Made by a program: the position numbers and the translations under genes
Shown here: positions 52,321-60,656 of the stretch, one piece after another
How positions within the stretch are numbered: the first letter of the stretch is position 1
How the letters are laid out: each line of letters opens with the position of its first letter
Notes under the pieces: generated by a model
What the model was told of the DNA's origin: nothing
The model's input: only the letters and a program-made list of their open reading frames with translations
Database searches by the model: none
Origin: Amorphus coralli DSM 19760
Lineage (GTDB): Bacteria > Pseudomonadota > Alphaproteobacteria > Rhizobiales > Amorphaceae
Length of the DNA stretch: 64,000 nt
Reading direction: 5' to 3'
NCBI RefSeq assembly: GCF_000374525.1
Contig: NZ_KB894571.1
Location: 62,001 to 126,000, forward strand

Positions 52321-53187
52321 ATGAAACTGGTCACCTTCGAAACGAACGGCGGCATCGCCGCGGGCTACGTGGATGGAAGCGAGGTCGTTGTCTGTGCCGA
52401 GGGGCAGGATGCCGGCAACGCCGTGCGCACTCTGGTGGAAACCGGCGGCAGCGCGGCAGATTGGAAGACGCGGGGCGGCCGCCGCCTTCCGCTCTCCGAC
52501 GTCCGGCTGACGGCACCGATCCCGGCGCCGCTGCGCGACATCTTCTGCGTGGGAAAGAACTACTACGAGCACGCCCGGGAGTTTCATTCCAGCGGCTTTG
52601 ATTCCACCGGCAAGGAAGCGGCCCCGTCGCACCCGATCATCTTCACCAAGGCCACCACGAGCATCGTGGGTCCCGGTGATGCGGTGAAGGCTTCCCTCGA
52701 TCCGACCCACACGGTCGATTACGAGGGCGAGCTCGGCGTGGTGATCAACCGGCGCGCGTTCAACGTCTCCAAGGCCGACGCCTACGACTGCGTCTTCGGC
52801 TACGTGGTCATCAACGACGTGACGTCCCGCGAGCTGCAGCGCCGGCATAACCAGTGGGTCATCGGCAAGGGCATCGACACCTTCTGCCCGATGGGCCCGT
52901 GGCTGGTCACGGCCGACGAGGTCTCCGACGTCGACGCGCTGGAGCTTGTTACCCGCGTCAACGGCGAGGTGCGCCAGCAGGCCAAGGTCGCCGACCTGAT
53001 CTTCGACATTCCCACGCTGATCGAGACGCTGACGGCGACCATGACGCTGCTGCCCGGCGACATCATCGCCACGGGCACGCCGGCAGGCGTCGGTATCGGC
53101 TTCGACCCGCCGAAATATCTGGTGAAGGGGGACACGGTCAGCGTGTCGATCACCGGTCTCGGCGACCTGGAAAACCCCATCGACTGA
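52321..53187 (+). CDS. Fumarylacetoacetate hydrolase (FAH) family protein
   Basis: The 288-aa protein has the FAH C-terminal catalytic fold: CVGKNYYEHAREF at 76-88, metal ligands E135 and E137 in DYEGELGVVI, D166 in VINDVTSRELQ, KGIDTFCPMGPW near 185 and GTPAGVGIG near 260. Enzymes of this family hydrolyse, decarboxylate or isomerise 2-oxo acids such as acylpyruvates. The ATG at 52321 gives the usual MKLVTFE start; an in-frame ATG lies 24 bases upstream. It heads the operon of TRAP importer and aldo/keto reductase. Confidence 0.9.
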   Translation: MKLVTFETNGGIAAGYVDGSEVVVCAEGQDAGNAVRTLVETGGSAADWKTRGGRRLPLSDVRLTAPIPAPLRDIFCVGKNYYEHAREFHSSGFDSTGKEAAPSHPIIFTKATTSIVGPGDAVKASLDPTHTVDYEGELGVVINRRAFNVSKADAYDCVFGYVVINDVTSRELQRRHNQWVIGKGIDTFCPMGPWLVTADEVSDVDALELVTRVNGEVRQQAKVADLIFDIPTLIETLTATMTLLPGDIIATGTPAGVGIGFDPPKYLVKGDTVSVSITGLGDLENPID

Positions 53188-53266
53188 CGGCCGCTACGCC
53201 GTCGTCCAGCCCACCGCCGGAAGAGCGGGGGCAAGACCTCAAACACTCAACGGGAGGAAACCAACC

Positions 53267-54274
53267 ATGCTGCACACACAGACCTGGGCGAAGGGCGCCA
53301 TCGTGGCGTTGGCCGCCGCCGGCTTCGCCACGGCCGCCTCGGCCGACGCGGTGACGCTGAAGACCCAGACCGCCCTGCCCACCCAGCACGCACTCTCGCA
53401 GAGCTACATCAAGCACTTCGTCGACACGCTGAACGAGGCCGGTGAAGGCGTCGTCCAGCTCGACCTGCTCGGCGGTCCGGAAGTCACCCCGGCCGACCGC
53501 GCCCCGCAGGCCCTGCAGCGCGGCGTCATCGACGTCCTGTTCATCCCCGCCGCCTACGTCTCCGGCGTGGTGCCGCAGGCCCAGGCGATGATGCTGCAGA
53601 CCGTCGGCGTCGAGGAACTGCACGAAAACGGCGGCTTCGACCGTTTCGCCGAAATCTTCGACGAGAAGCTCGGCGCCCACTTCCTGGCGTGGTCGGAGAC
53701 CGGGCCGGGTTCGGGCTACTATCTCTATACGACCAAGGAGCCGCCCACGAAGGACGGCGTGGTCGACCTGACCGGCCTGTCCATGCGCACCACCGGCGCC
53801 TACCGGCCGCTGCAGGAGGCGCTCAACGCCACCACCGTGCAGATCCCGTCGGGCGACGTTCCGACCGGCCTCGAGCGCGGCGTCATCGACGGGTTCGGAT
53901 GGCCGACCGTGGGTCTCGCCTCCATCGGCCTCGCCAATCAGGTGAACTACCGGATCGAGCCGTCCTTCTATCACCTCGCCAACGTCGTTCTGGTCTCCAA
54001 CCGCACCTGGGACGGCTTGTCCGACGAGGCGAAGCAGATCCTGACCGACACCGCCCGCGAGTACGAGCTGTCGTCGGTGCAGGAGATGATCGACCGCAAC
54101 AAGGACGACATCGCTGCGGCCGACAAGGCCGGCGTCGAGGCCATCGTGATGGAAGGCGCGGACGGGGAGAAATATCTCGGCATCGCCAACGACGCCATGT
54201 GGGCGCGCGTCACCGACAAGGTGGGCGAGGACGAGGCGAAGGAACTTCGCGGCCTGCTCGACAAGCAGAACTGA
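53267..54274 (+). CDS. dctP: TRAP transporter substrate-binding protein (DctP), second system
   Basis: The 335-aa precursor has a signal peptide ending TAASADA and a DctP domain with TQTALPTQHALSQSYIKHFVD, and GLSMRTTGAYRPLQEALNATTVQ containing the conserved ligand-binding arginine. Strong GGGAGG before the ATG indicates high expression. It is unusual in its GLERGVIDGFGWPTVGL segment, a feature of the branch that carries 2-oxo or aromatic acids. It is followed by a perfect hairpin. Confidence 0.93.
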   Translation: MLHTQTWAKGAIVALAAAGFATAASADAVTLKTQTALPTQHALSQSYIKHFVDTLNEAGEGVVQLDLLGGPEVTPADRAPQALQRGVIDVLFIPAAYVSGVVPQAQAMMLQTVGVEELHENGGFDRFAEIFDEKLGAHFLAWSETGPGSGYYLYTTKEPPTKDGVVDLTGLSMRTTGAYRPLQEALNATTVQIPSGDVPTGLERGVIDGFGWPTVGLASIGLANQVNYRIEPSFYHLANVVLVSNRTWDGLSDEAKQILTDTAREYELSSVQEMIDRNKDDIAAADKAGVEAIVMEGADGEKYLGIANDAMWARVTDKVGEDEAKELRGLLDKQN

Positions 54275-54298
54275 CGCCGGTTCCCGACCTGCGCTCCT

Positions 54299-54323
54299 GA
54301 GGCCGCGGCATGACCGCGGCCTC
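54299..54323 (+). terminator. Intercistronic hairpin between dctP and dctQ (second TRAP system)
   Basis: Perfect 10-bp arms GAGGCCGCGG/CCGCGGCCTC enclose CATGA. The bases after it (TTCGTCC) are only weakly T-rich. Its place after the binding-protein gene suggests attenuation or 3'-end protection. Confidence 0.6.
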
Positions 54324-54362
54324 TTCGTCCCGACCCGGCTCTCAGCAAGGTATCGCGCTGCA

Positions 54363-54872
54363 ATGGTTCTGCTCTGGCGGCTCTACAACGTCATCCTGAT
54401 TGCCTGCGTCGCGCTGGCCGGCACGCTGATCGGCGCGGGCATTCTCGTCGTGGTCGTCGACGTGACGATCCGCGCGCTCGGCTTCCAGCCGTTCGGCTTC
54501 ACCGTCGCCTTCGTCGAGTACGTCCTTCTCTACTTCGTGCTCCTCGCCGCCCCCTATCTGGTGCGCGAGAAGGGTCACGTGACCGCCGAGGTGCTGTTCG
54601 CCCAGCTCGGTCCGGCCTCGAAGCGCGTGTGCGAGAAGGTCGTCTATTCGATCTGCATCGTGGTCTCGCTGATCTTTGCCTACCAGGGTGGCGTCCTCTT
54701 CGATGAGGCCATTCGCTACGGCTACATGGACGAGCGCTCCGTCGACGTCCCCTACTGGGCGCTCTACGTGCTTTTTCCCCTCAGCTTCACCATGATCGCC
54801 ATCGAGTTTCTGCGGTACCTGCTGGGCTTCGATTCCATGTACGACCGCAAGGAAGCGCAGGAGTCGATGTAG
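54363..54872 (+). CDS. dctQ: TRAP transporter small permease (DctQ), second system
   Basis: The 169-aa protein has four hydrophobic helices (about residues 5-35, 45-68, 85-108 and 128-150) and the loop AFVEYVLLYFVLLAAPYLVREKGHV typical of DctQ. It precedes the large permease gene by two bases. Confidence 0.9.
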   Translation: MVLLWRLYNVILIACVALAGTLIGAGILVVVVDVTIRALGFQPFGFTVAFVEYVLLYFVLLAAPYLVREKGHVTAEVLFAQLGPASKRVCEKVVYSICIVVSLIFAYQGGVLFDEAIRYGYMDERSVDVPYWALYVLFPLSFTMIAIEFLRYLLGFDSMYDRKEAQESM

Positions 54873-54874
54873 CC

Positions 54875-56185
54875 ATGGAATGGTACTTCGCCCTCGCCTT
54901 CCTGATCTCCATGGTCATCGGCCTGATGTTCTTCGCCGTGCCGGTGGCCTTCGCCTTCATGGCGACGAACATCATCGGCTCGCTGGTGTTCATCGGCGGC
55001 GCCGGCGCGCTCCTGCAGGTGGTCGACAACTCCACGTCGCTGATCACCCGCTTCCAGCTGGCGCCGGTCCCGTTCTTCATCTTCATGGGATCGCTGTTCT
55101 TTTATTCCGGCCTGGCGATCCGGGTGTTCGACACGCTCGACAAGTTCTTCGGCCGGATACCGGGCCGCCTCTGCTACCTGACGGTGGCCGGCGGCACGAT
55201 CTTCTCCACCCTGACCGGCTCGTCCATGGCCAACACGGCCATGCTCGGGTCGCTGATGGTCCCGGAGATGCAGCGCCGCGGCTATCACTGGCGGATGTCG
55301 CTGGGCCCGATCCTGGGCACCGGCGGATTGGCCATGATCATCCCGCCGTCGACGCTCGGCGTGCTGCTCGCCTCGCTCGCCGGCATCGATGTCGGCCGCT
55401 TCCTCATCGCCGGCATCGTGCCGGGCGTCCTGCTGGCGCTGTTCTTCGCCATCCTGATCACCGTCCAGATCCGGGTGAATCCGTCGCTGACGCCGAGCTA
55501 CGACATCGAGGAGGTGTCGTGGGGGCGCGGCCTGAAGCTGGCGCTCGTCAACATCGTGCCGATGGCGCTGGTCGTGTTCATGGTGATCGGCCTGATCATC
55601 TTCGGCATTGCCACGCCGACGGAATCCGCCGCCTTCGGCGTCGTTGGCGTGCTGATCCTCACCGTCGCCTTCCGCCTGTTCTCGCTGTCCGTGCTCAAAC
55701 AGTCGATGCTGTCGACGGTGAAGGTCAGCGGGATGGTGTTCTTCATCATCCTGAACTCGTCCATCTTCAGCCAGCTTCTCGCCTATTCCGGAGCAAGCTC
55801 CGGCATGCTGAACTTCGCCACCTCGTTCGACGTCTCCATCGCGCTGGTGCTGGTGACCATCTTCCTGTCGCTGCTCCTGCTCGGCATGTTCATGGACCCG
55901 GTGTCCATCATGCTGATCACCATCCCGATCTTCTTCCCGCTGATCGCGGCGCTGGACATCAACCCGCTCTGGTTCGGCATCCTGATGCTGATCGCGCTCG
56001 AGATGAGCCAGACCACACCGCCCTTCGGGCTGCTGCTGTTCGTCATGCTGGGCGTCGCGCCGAAGGGCACGACCCTGCGCCACGTGGCCATCGCGGCCGC
56101 GCCGTTCCTTGGCTGCGACCTGCTCTTGATCGGGCTGATGGCCCTGTTCCCCGGTATCGTGCTGTTCTTGCCGGGTCTGATGTAG
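54875..56185 (+). CDS. dctM: TRAP transporter large permease (DctM), second system
   Basis: The 436-aa polytopic protein has DctM elements FIFMGSLFFYSGLAIRVFD near residue 67, IFSTLTGSSMANTAMLGSLMVPEM near 108, IIPPSTLGVLLASLAGIDVG near 150 and a closing TTPPFGLLLFVMLGV near 385. It forms the import channel together with DctQ. Confidence 0.94.
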   Translation: MEWYFALAFLISMVIGLMFFAVPVAFAFMATNIIGSLVFIGGAGALLQVVDNSTSLITRFQLAPVPFFIFMGSLFFYSGLAIRVFDTLDKFFGRIPGRLCYLTVAGGTIFSTLTGSSMANTAMLGSLMVPEMQRRGYHWRMSLGPILGTGGLAMIIPPSTLGVLLASLAGIDVGRFLIAGIVPGVLLALFFAILITVQIRVNPSLTPSYDIEEVSWGRGLKLALVNIVPMALVVFMVIGLIIFGIATPTESAAFGVVGVLILTVAFRLFSLSVLKQSMLSTVKVSGMVFFIILNSSIFSQLLAYSGASSGMLNFATSFDVSIALVLVTIFLSLLLLGMFMDPVSIMLITIPIFFPLIAALDINPLWFGILMLIALEMSQTTPPFGLLLFVMLGVAPKGTTLRHVAIAAAPFLGCDLLLIGLMALFPGIVLFLPGLM

Positions 56186-56225
56186 AGACCGTGCGTCGCG
56201 AGCGGCGCGTCACGGGAGGGACGAC

Positions 56226-57203
56226 ATGAACCGACGCAGGCTTGGCGATCTCGAGGTTTCCGCCATCGGGCTCGGCTGCATGAGCATGACGCCGATCTAC
56301 GGCACCCCGGACGAGGGCGAGGCCATCGCCACCATCCACCGGGCGCTGGAGCTGGGCGTCGATCTGATCGACACGTCCGACGCCTACAACGCGGGCAAGA
56401 ACGAGGAGCTCGTCGGCCGCGCCCTGAAGGATCGCCGCGACAAGGCGGTAATCGCCACCAAGTTCGGCAACATCCGCCTGCCCGACGGCAAGCCGGGCGC
56501 CAAGGGCGACCCCGATTACGCCCGCGCCTGTTGCGAGGCGAGCCTGGCGCGGCTCGGGGTGGACACCATCGACCTCTTCTACGTCCACCGCATCGACCCC
56601 GCTGTCCCCATCGAAGACACCGTCGGTGCGCTCGCCGACCTCAAGGCCGAGGGCAAGATCCGTCATATCGGCCTGTCGGAGGCGTCGCCCGAGACGCTGA
56701 AGCGCGCCCACGCCACCCATCCGGTCGCGGCGCTCCAGACCGAATACTCGCTGTGGACCCGCGACGCGGAGGACGACCTCCTGCCGCTCTGCGCCGAGCT
56801 CGGCGTCGGCTATGTCGCCTACTCGCCGTTGGGCCGCGGCTTCCTCACCGGCACCATCACCGGTCTCGACGCGCTGGAGGAGACCGACCGGCGGCGTCAG
56901 CATCCCCGCTTCGCCGAGGAAAACCTGGCGCAGAATGTCCGGCTCCTCGACACGCTGACCGGGCTGGCGGCGAAGGAAGGCTGCACACCGGCACAACTGG
57001 CGCTCGCCTGGGTTCTCTCGCGCGGCGACCACATTGTGCCGCTGCCCGGCACCAAGCAGCGCAAATGGCTGGAGGCCAACGCGGCGGCTGAAGAGCTGAC
57101 GCCCTCGGCGGAGACGCTGGCCGCGCTGGAGGAGGCCTTTCGGCCGGGCGTCGCCGCCGGCACCCGCTATCCCGCCGGGCAGATGGCGAGCCTGCGCGTC
57201 TGA
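56226..57203 (+). CDS. Aldo/keto reductase
   Basis: The 325-aa TIM-barrel oxidoreductase has the full catalytic tetrad: D49 and Y54 in DTSDAYNAGKNEE, K79 in ATKFGN and H121 in FYVHRID. The C-terminal VPLPGTKQRKWLEANAAA binds NADPH. It reduces or oxidises carbonyl/alcohol groups. It follows the TRAP genes by 40 bp with GGGAGG before the ATG, so it probably acts on the imported acid. Confidence 0.93.
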   Translation: MNRRRLGDLEVSAIGLGCMSMTPIYGTPDEGEAIATIHRALELGVDLIDTSDAYNAGKNEELVGRALKDRRDKAVIATKFGNIRLPDGKPGAKGDPDYARACCEASLARLGVDTIDLFYVHRIDPAVPIEDTVGALADLKAEGKIRHIGLSEASPETLKRAHATHPVAALQTEYSLWTRDAEDDLLPLCAELGVGYVAYSPLGRGFLTGTITGLDALEETDRRRQHPRFAEENLAQNVRLLDTLTGLAAKEGCTPAQLALAWVLSRGDHIVPLPGTKQRKWLEANAAAEELTPSAETLAALEEAFRPGVAAGTRYPAGQMASLRV

Positions 57204-57281
57204 GCGGCTCTCCGGGCTTGCGTCCGGCGCCGAAGCATCGCATCGAGACGGCTCCCGATCGCCTGCCGCGGAAGGACCGAC

Positions 57282-57452
57282 ATGATCGCCATCGGATGCC
57301 TCGCCCCGCTCATCCTCGCCGTCGTGGGCGGCCTGCTCGGACACCTCGCGGCCGGCTATCCTGGCATCCCGTGGGGCCTCGGCATCGGCTTCGGGCTCGG
57401 CAGCGCCATCCTCGCAGGCTTCGCCTGGGTCACACGCAAGATGAAGTCCTGA
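57282..57452 (+). CDS. Small membrane protein, 56 aa
   Basis: An ATG at 57282 with AAGGA eight bases upstream opens a 56-codon frame ending at a TGA. The product is almost entirely hydrophobic: one helix from about residue 2 to 20 and a second, glycine-rich helix from 28 to 48, then a basic tail (RKMKS). The glycine-rich composition resembles small glycine-zipper membrane proteins. It follows the aldo/keto reductase by 78 bp. I do not recognise a family and assign no function. Confidence 0.5.
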   Translation: MIAIGCLAPLILAVVGGLLGHLAAGYPGIPWGLGIGFGLGSAILAGFAWVTRKMKS

Positions 57453-57489
57453 CGCGGGGCGAACCCGCGGCGCGAGGAGCCGGCTTCAC

Positions 57490-57535
57490 CGCGTTTCCGG
57501 ACGGCGAACCGGTGCCCACTTCGCCTGGAAACGCT
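57490..57535 (-). repeat. Rhizobial-type intergenic palindromic element, copy 2
   Basis: Perfect 8-bp arms GCGTTTCC (57491-57498) and GGAAACGC (57527-57534) frame a core that, read on the minus strand, is CCAGGCGAAGTGGGCACCGG followed by TTCGCCGTCC. It matches copy 1 at 29887-29933. It lies between converging genes and abuts the AIM24-family stop codon, where it could also act as a terminator. Confidence 0.7.
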
Positions 57536-58234
57536 TTAGCGATGCTCGCCGGAGGGCAGGTACGGTCTGAGCGCGTGGGCGAGCTTTGCCGGCGTCAGGG
57601 ACTGCAGCCAGACCTTGCCGGGCCCCGAGAGCCGCACCAGGAACAGTCCGTCGCCGCCGAAGAGCATGTTCTTCACGCCGCGGATGGTGGTGATCTCGAA
57701 GGAGACGCCCTCCTCGATCATCCCGACATGGGCGGGATGAACCAGCAGCTCCTGGCCCTGCTCGAGATCGTAGGAGACGATCTCGCCACCGAGTTCGACG
57801 AAGGCAGGTCCGTGTCCGGCGAGCCGTTGAAGGATGAAGCCCTCGCCGCCGAACAGGCCCGACCCCAGCGACTGCTGCACCCCGATGGAAAGCGTCAGGC
57901 TGTGGGCACCGGCCAGGAAGCCGTGGCGGTGGACGAGATAGCTGCGTCCTTCCGCAACCTCGGCCTCGACGATGTTGCCCGGCACCGTCGCGGCGAAGGC
58001 CACCAGCGCCTCGCCGCGCTCCGCCGTGAACTCGGTCATGAACAGGCCGCCTCCGGCCACCGCCCGGCCGAGCGCCCCGAACAGCCCGCCAGAGCCGCCG
58101 GTCGCGGCCGTCGTGTGCATGCCGACGTTCGGCGTCATCCACGAGAGCCGATCGGGCTCAGCCAGCATGGTCTCGCCAGCCTCAAGCGTGATCGTCAGAA
58201 CCGGAAGCGTCGATCCGGTGATTTCGCTGCGCAT
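57536..58234 (-). CDS. AIM24/TIGR00266-family protein
   Basis: The 232-aa protein is rich in glycine and beta strands, with LEAGETMLAEPDRLSWM near residue 17, GGLFGALGRAVAGGGLFMTEFTA near 47, FLAGAHSLTLSIGVQQSLGSGLFGGEGFILQRLAGHG near 103 and TIRGVKNMLFGGDGLFLVRLSGPG near 183, matching the AIM24 family. The family is structurally a beta-barrel related to tryptophan RNA-binding attenuation protein; its bacterial role is unknown. It stands alone between two catabolic modules. Confidence 0.88.
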   Translation of the reverse strand: MRSEITGSTLPVLTITLEAGETMLAEPDRLSWMTPNVGMHTTAATGGSGGLFGALGRAVAGGGLFMTEFTAERGEALVAFAATVPGNIVEAEVAEGRSYLVHRHGFLAGAHSLTLSIGVQQSLGSGLFGGEGFILQRLAGHGPAFVELGGEIVSYDLEQGQELLVHPAHVGMIEEGVSFEITTIRGVKNMLFGGDGLFLVRLSGPGKVWLQSLTPAKLAHALRPYLPSGEHR

Positions 58235-58357
58235 GTCCCTGCCCTCCCATCAGTGCCGGTTGCACGGGACAGGAAAGCAGCAACCCATGACACAGACAAT
58301 AAGGACTCATGCGCATCGCCGCGCCCCTGGCCGAGGGTCGGCACGGCCCCGCGCACG

Positions 58358-58416
58358 ATCGCGCAGGACTGCGCAAATCTGCGCAAAGGCCGCTCGGGTG
58401 CGCAGTCCTGCGCGAT
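58358..58416. repeat. Perfect 18-bp inverted repeat with GCGCA direct repeats
   Basis: Arms at 58358-58375 and 58399-58416 are exact inverted copies separated by 23 bases. Within and beside the first arm, CTGCGCAAA occurs twice ten bases apart (58369 and 58379). The element lies in the 239-bp gap between two minus-strand genes. No U-tract follows on the minus strand; TTTT follows on the plus strand, where no gene ends. Confidence 0.7.
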
Positions 58417-58473
58417 TTTGGGGTCAAACCGCGCCAATGACACGCAAAACCGCCGTCCATCGGCACCGCGCAG

Positions 58474-58869
58474 CTAGAGGTGCGCGATGGCCTCGACCTC
58501 GACCAGCAGGCCGTCCTGGATGAAGCCGGACACCTCGACGAAGGTTGAGGCCGGCAAGGGCTCGGTGGTGAACACCTCCTTGCGGGCCTGGCTCACCTCG
58601 GCGCGCGCCGCCATGTCGGTAACGTAGAGCGTCAGCTTGACGATGCGCTCCTTGCGCGCGCCTGCCGCCTCAACGAGTGCAACCGTGCGACGGAGCGCCT
58701 CGCGCGTCTGCTCCAGCATCGACGTTCCGCCGACGATGCCGTCCGGCCCGCCGGCGTGCATGCCGGAGACATAGACCACGCCACCGGCCACGATCGCATT
58801 GGAGAAGACGCCTGGCGGCGGTGGCGGAACGCTGGCGGCGGTGACCGCCCGGATCCCGTCGGCGCTCAT
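58474..58869 (-). CDS. RidA-family (YjgF/UK114) protein
   Basis: The 131-aa protein shows the RidA fold: PPPPGVFSNAIVAGGVVYVSGMH near residue 17, LEQTREALRRTVALVEAAGA near 52 and ASTFVEVSGFIQDGLLVEVEAIA at the end. The catalytic arginine of the true RidA (in the (A/S)R motif near residue 105) is not obvious because that segment reads PASTFVEV, so it likely belongs to another subfamily that hydrolyses or binds a specific imine or amide. It overlaps the 107-aa gene by 4 bp. Confidence 0.88.
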   Translation of the reverse strand: MSADGIRAVTAASVPPPPPGVFSNAIVAGGVVYVSGMHAGGPDGIVGGTSMLEQTREALRRTVALVEAAGARKERIVKLTLYVTDMAARAEVSQARKEVFTTEPLPASTFVEVSGFIQDGLLVEVEAIAHL

Positions 58870-59189
58870 TCCTTGCCCGCCTTTTCCTTCCACTCGCGCG
58901 TGAGCCGTTCGCGAACGGGAAGGAAGTCGTAGGTCGGGAAGAACTCGGTGGAGAAGACACCCCAGGCGCGGCGCTCCAGCTCGACATTCACCTTGGGCAG
59001 CAATTCCGGCGGCATGCGGAGCGTGACGATCTGCCCGATCCCCATGACCACGTTCCAGGACAGGATCTCCACGCCTTCCGGCGGAAACCCGGTCCACCAC
59101 TCCTGCTCGGCCAGATGATCCTGGATCTCTTCCAGGTTCTGCGACTGGTCGTGCCGCAGGAACACGGTCAACATGATGGTGTCGGTCAT
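58866..59189 (-). CDS. Conserved-looking hypothetical protein, 107 aa, coupled to RidA-family gene
   Basis: I do not recognise this 107-aa protein. It starts MTDTIMLTVFLRHDQSQNLE and contains tryptophan-rich GFPPEGVEILSWNVVMG and ERRAWGVFSTEFFPTYDF segments, with predicted beta-alpha-beta character that could be a ferredoxin-like fold such as muconolactone-isomerase or YCII-type small enzymes. The ATG at 59189 has GGGGG upstream, and its stop overlaps the RidA start. It is divergent from the Rieske operon, so it probably works in the same pathway. Confidence 0.7.
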   Translation of the reverse strand: MTDTIMLTVFLRHDQSQNLEEIQDHLAEQEWWTGFPPEGVEILSWNVVMGIGQIVTLRMPPELLPKVNVELERRAWGVFSTEFFPTYDFLPVRERLTREWKEKAGKE

Positions 59190-59268
59190 TCGAACCCCCG
59201 TGAGCGCCCTGGCGGGCAGTTTGGAAAAGATGTTGCTTGGATACCAATCTTGCGCCACACTAGCAAAT

Positions 59269-59294
59269 AACGAACGCATCGTTCAATTATGAAC
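59269..59294. promoter_or_regulatory. Overlapping palindromes in the divergent RidA/Rieske promoter
   Basis: GAACG-CAT-CGTTC (59272-59284) and GTTCA-ATTA-TGAAC (59281-59294) are perfect palindromes sharing four bases, in an AT-rich 125-bp divergent region. They resemble operators of dimeric repressors. No dedicated regulator other than the small HTH-like protein at 59315 is nearby. Confidence 0.5.
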
Positions 59295-59314
59295 AAACTT
59301 CCCGGAGGCAGCCG

Positions 59315-59575
59315 ATGCAAGATCCCGCCCTCAGGAACCAGTCGCGGGGCCGTCCCCTCACCGAGCTGGAGACCGCCCTCGCCGCCGACCTGGAAGAGAT
59401 CTACGCTCGTGGCGTGCACGATTTCGAGAAGGTGGCCGCGGAGTTGAACGACAAGGGCACGAAGCGGCCGTCCGGCGAGACCGGGCCGTGGTCGCTCGCC
59501 GTCTTCGAGGCCGAATTGAAGGCCATCAACGCTTCCCACGACGCCGCCCACGCGGAACACGGCATCGGCGCCTGA
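59315..59575 (+). CDS. Small recombinase-like helix-turn-helix protein, 86 aa
   Basis: The 86-aa protein resembles the HTH segment of serine recombinases: RGRPLTELETALAADLEEIYARGVHDFEKVAAELNDKGTKRPSG is split over residues 11-54, with VAAELNDKGTKRPSG like the recombinase 'IAxxLNxxGxxTxxG' element. No catalytic domain is present, so it cannot recombine DNA. It could be a DNA-binding regulator of its own operon or a small accessory protein. GGAGG precedes the ATG, and the Rieske gene follows after 27 bp. Confidence 0.75.
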   Translation: MQDPALRNQSRGRPLTELETALAADLEEIYARGVHDFEKVAAELNDKGTKRPSGETGPWSLAVFEAELKAINASHDAAHAEHGIGA

Positions 59576-59602
59576 GCGCCGGCGAACGGAGGATCTGCAG
59601 CC

Positions 59603-60652
59603 ATGACCGCCAACGTTTCCGGACGCGACGCCGTCGAGGACTATATCAACCGTGGCCTGCTCGGCCTCTGGGCGCCGGTCTGCAAGTCGGTGCAGGTGAA
59701 GGAAGGTGCGCCCTACGGCATCCGCATCGCCGGCGAGAACCTGGTTCTCTGGCGTGATGCTGACGGCGCGGTGAAGTGCGTGGAGGACTTCTGCCCCCAC
59801 CGCGGCGCCAAGCTGTCGCTGGGCGAGGTCCAGAACGGCAACGTCGCCTGCCGCTATCACGGCGTGACGGTCGACGGCGACGGCACCATCGTGCGCGTCC
59901 CCGCCATGCCGGAGTGCGCACTCGAAGGCCGCCGCCCGCTGAAGAGCTTCAAGGCCGTCGACTGCGCCGGCGCGGTGTTCGTCTACCTGCCGAGCGCCGA
60001 CCAGCCGGAAGCTCCGGAATTCGAGCCGCCCGAGGAGTTCGTCAGCGACGAGTGGGAAGTCTTTCCCTGCATGACCCGGTGGGACTGCAGCTACCGGGCC
60101 AGCCTCGACAACGCCGCCGACCCGATGCACGCAAGCTACCTGCATGCGGACTCGTTCACCCTCGCCTATGGCTCGAAGCAGGACACGATGCGCCTGGAGC
60201 GCACCGACAAGGGCTTCACCATCGAGCGGGTGAACCAGCGCGGCGTCAACTTCGACTGGACGGAACTGGTCGTCGATCCGGGCATGATCTACTTCCGGCT
60301 CGACATCCCCTACCCGGACGGTGCCGGCCCCGGCGGGCCGTTCCGCATCATCGGCTTTGCCGTCGCCATCGACGAGGAGACCCACCACTCCTTCTTCTGG
60401 CGCTGCCGGCAGGTGCAGGGCGTGGCCGCGGAATCCTGGCGCTTCCTGTATCGCGCCTTCCTGGAAGACCGGCACTGGCACGTGCTGGAGCAGGACCGCG
60501 TGATGCTCGAATCCATTCCGTCGGACGCGCGCCGGCGCGAAATGCTCTACCAGCACGACATCGGTGTGTCGCGGCTGCGCCAGATGATCGTCCGCAAGGC
60601 GAAGGATCATCTGAAGGCGCAGGAGGCCGCACTCGATCAGAAGACCGCCTGA
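59603..60652 (+). CDS. Rieske non-heme iron oxygenase, alpha subunit
   Basis: The 349-aa oxygenase has Rieske ligands C64-x-H66 and C83-x2-H86 (CPHRGAK...CRYHG) and the iron site D173, H176 and H181 in AADPMHASYLHAD. It is shorter than the first Rieske protein in the window and more like the vanillate demethylase/3-ketosteroid hydroxylase branch. No reductase gene is nearby. With an aliphatic-sulfonate-type importer downstream it may hydroxylate or demethylate the imported compound. Confidence 0.92.
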   Translation: MTANVSGRDAVEDYINRGLLGLWAPVCKSVQVKEGAPYGIRIAGENLVLWRDADGAVKCVEDFCPHRGAKLSLGEVQNGNVACRYHGVTVDGDGTIVRVPAMPECALEGRRPLKSFKAVDCAGAVFVYLPSADQPEAPEFEPPEEFVSDEWEVFPCMTRWDCSYRASLDNAADPMHASYLHADSFTLAYGSKQDTMRLERTDKGFTIERVNQRGVNFDWTELVVDPGMIYFRLDIPYPDGAGPGGPFRIIGFAVAIDEETHHSFFWRCRQVQGVAAESWRFLYRAFLEDRHWHVLEQDRVMLESIPSDARRREMLYQHDIGVSRLRQMIVRKAKDHLKAQEAALDQKTA

Positions 60653-60656
60653 TCCA

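Noticed and set aside
59315-59575. Serine recombinase or transposon remnant
   Set aside because: No catalytic domain, no flanking repeats and a good start signal make a stand-alone small protein more likely than a decayed mobile element.
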